Positions 5,975 through 6,702 of a stretch of 6,702 bases of DNA are shown here, one piece after another. A program made the translations under genes and the position numbers. The notes beneath the pieces were generated by a model, which had not been told where the DNA came from, searched no databases, and saw nothing but the letters and a program-made list of their open reading frames with translations. How positions within the stretch are numbered: position 1 is the first letter of the stretch; each line of letters starts with the position of its first letter. Source of the DNA: Microbacteriaceae bacterium (GTDB lineage Bacteria > Actinomycetota > Actinomycetes > Actinomycetales > Microbacteriaceae); NCBI GenBank assembly GCA_029979375.1, contig JAPOHQ010000055.1, positions 1 through 6,702 of the forward strand, in the 5' to 3' direction.

Positions 5975-6702
5975 ATGAAGACCAAGTATTCAGACATCGC
6001 GTCGCTGGTGACCACCGGCGAGAGCTTCGGCGAGCTTGCGGTCATCGAAGATGCGGCAATGGTTGTCGAGGACGGCAAGGTTCTCTGGCTTGGCCCGGCA
6101 GCCGCTGCCCCTGAGACAGACGAGGTTGTTTCGCTAGGTGGGGGCTGCGTAATACCGGGGTTTGTTGACTCGCACGCCCACCTGATGTTTTCCTCAGAGC
6201 GCAGCGAGGAGTTTGCTCACCGCATGGCCGGTAAGCCCTACTCCTCTGGGGGTATAAAGACCACGGTTCAGGCAACCAGGGCGGCGAGCGCCCAGGAGCT
6301 TCGTGAAAATGCACGGCGGCTTGTCGCCGAGCTGCACGCAAGCGGCGTAACCCACTTTGAGATCAAGAGCGGCTACGGGCTCGATGTCGAAACCGAGGCG
6401 AGGTCACTTGAGGTGGCAAGGGAGTTCACCGAGGATGTCACGTTCTTAGGTGCACACGTCGTGCCGGCCGGCATCGAGCGCGAGCACTACCTGAGCCTGG
6501 TGACCGGCGAGATGCTGGATGAGGCCAAGAAGCATGCCAAGTGGATCGATGTCTTCTGCGACCGCGGGGCCTTCTCGGTCGAAGACACGAAGATGTACGT
6601 TCACGCCGAGGAAGGGAACGGCTTTGATACACAGCCGCATCGAGCGTTGACTGTTTTAAACCAAAACCCGCGGGACGACTCGGAGAGACGCGCGGCGTCG
6701 TT
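5975..6702 (+). CDS. hutI: Imidazolonepropionase (3' end beyond window)
   Basis: Amidohydrolase-family metalloenzyme that opens the imidazolone ring to give N-formimino-L-glutamate, the third step of histidine degradation. The frame is open for 242 codons plus two bases, of roughly 390-410 expected. IASLVT at 8-13 is the usual N-terminus. IPGFVDSHAHLMF at 60-72 supplies metal ligands His67 and His69. EEFAHRMAGKPY, GGIKTTVQATRAAS, FEIKSGYGLDVETEARSL (128-145) and FLGAHVVPAG (157-166) are strongly family-like, as is KWIDVFCDRGAF (189-200). After about residue 206 the sequence drifts: the expected His-Gly/Ala-Asn/Asp-Gln/Glu motif reads His222 followed by RAL, although spacing to a later AAS is kept. 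This may be poor sequence at a contig end. The start lies 2 bases after hutU, with GAGTAGG as a possible ribosome-binding site. The fourth metal ligand lies outside the window. Confidence 0.93.
   Translation, partial: MKTKYSDIASLVTTGESFGELAVIEDAAMVVEDGKVLWLGPAAAAPETDEVVSLGGGCVIPGFVDSHAHLMFSSERSEEFAHRMAGKPYSSGGIKTTVQATRAASAQELRENARRLVAELHASGVTHFEIKSGYGLDVETEARSLEVAREFTEDVTFLGAHVVPAGIEREHYLSLVTGEMLDEAKKHAKWIDVFCDRGAFSVEDTKMYVHAEEGNGFDTQPHRALTVLNQNPRDDSERRAAS

Noticed and set aside
6042..6640. Minus-strand frames of 64-99 residues opposite hutI
   Set aside because: They are Arg/Pro/Ser-rich shadow frames antisense to the conserved HutI frame.
6590..6702. A frameshift or pseudogene call for hutI
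   Set aside because: The frame stays open to the edge and spacing to later family-like residues appears kept. Poor end sequence or divergence explains it without a frameshift, so it is listed as a finding only.

Overview
The window comes from a bacterial chromosome, most likely an actinobacterium. The small purS-purQ-purL layout and the PurL N-terminus (an extension containing DTVENA, then a long GRRPTS...SEHCSYKSS block) resemble Micrococcales, and Microbacteriaceae in particular. The genus cannot be fixed from the sequence alone. GC content is moderate: sampled 60-base lines give about 45-58% in the purine genes and about 58-67% in the histidine genes.

Left part (1-2492, all minus strand): the operon purS > purQ > purL, which encodes the three-subunit formylglycinamidine ribonucleotide (FGAM) synthase, step 4 of de novo purine synthesis. 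The genes overlap by one base at each junction (TAATG and TGATG), so translation is probably coupled. purL runs off the left edge with 516 codons present. A plausible promoter lies at 2569-2597, overlapping the stop codon of the upstream gene.

Middle part (2594-4229, minus strand): an IclR-family regulator followed by an arginase/ureohydrolase-family enzyme that overlaps it by 8 bases. From its context the enzyme is best read as the formimidoylglutamase HutG.

Right part (4311-6702, plus strand): hutU (urocanase), then after 2 bases hutI (imidazolonepropionase), which is cut by the right edge. An 81-base divergent intergenic region separates iclR-hutG from hutU-hutI and holds a perfect 9-base inverted repeat, a strong candidate operator for the IclR protein. 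Together HutU, HutI and HutG convert urocanate to glutamate plus formamide. Histidine ammonia-lyase (hutH), which makes urocanate, is not in the window and may lie beyond hutI.

I see no mobile element, CRISPR array, RNA gene or clearly new system. The points most worth checking are the shared operator, the His-to-Asn change in the metal site of HutG, a possible leaderless hutU transcript, and the last ~110 bases, where HutI departs from its family while staying in frame.
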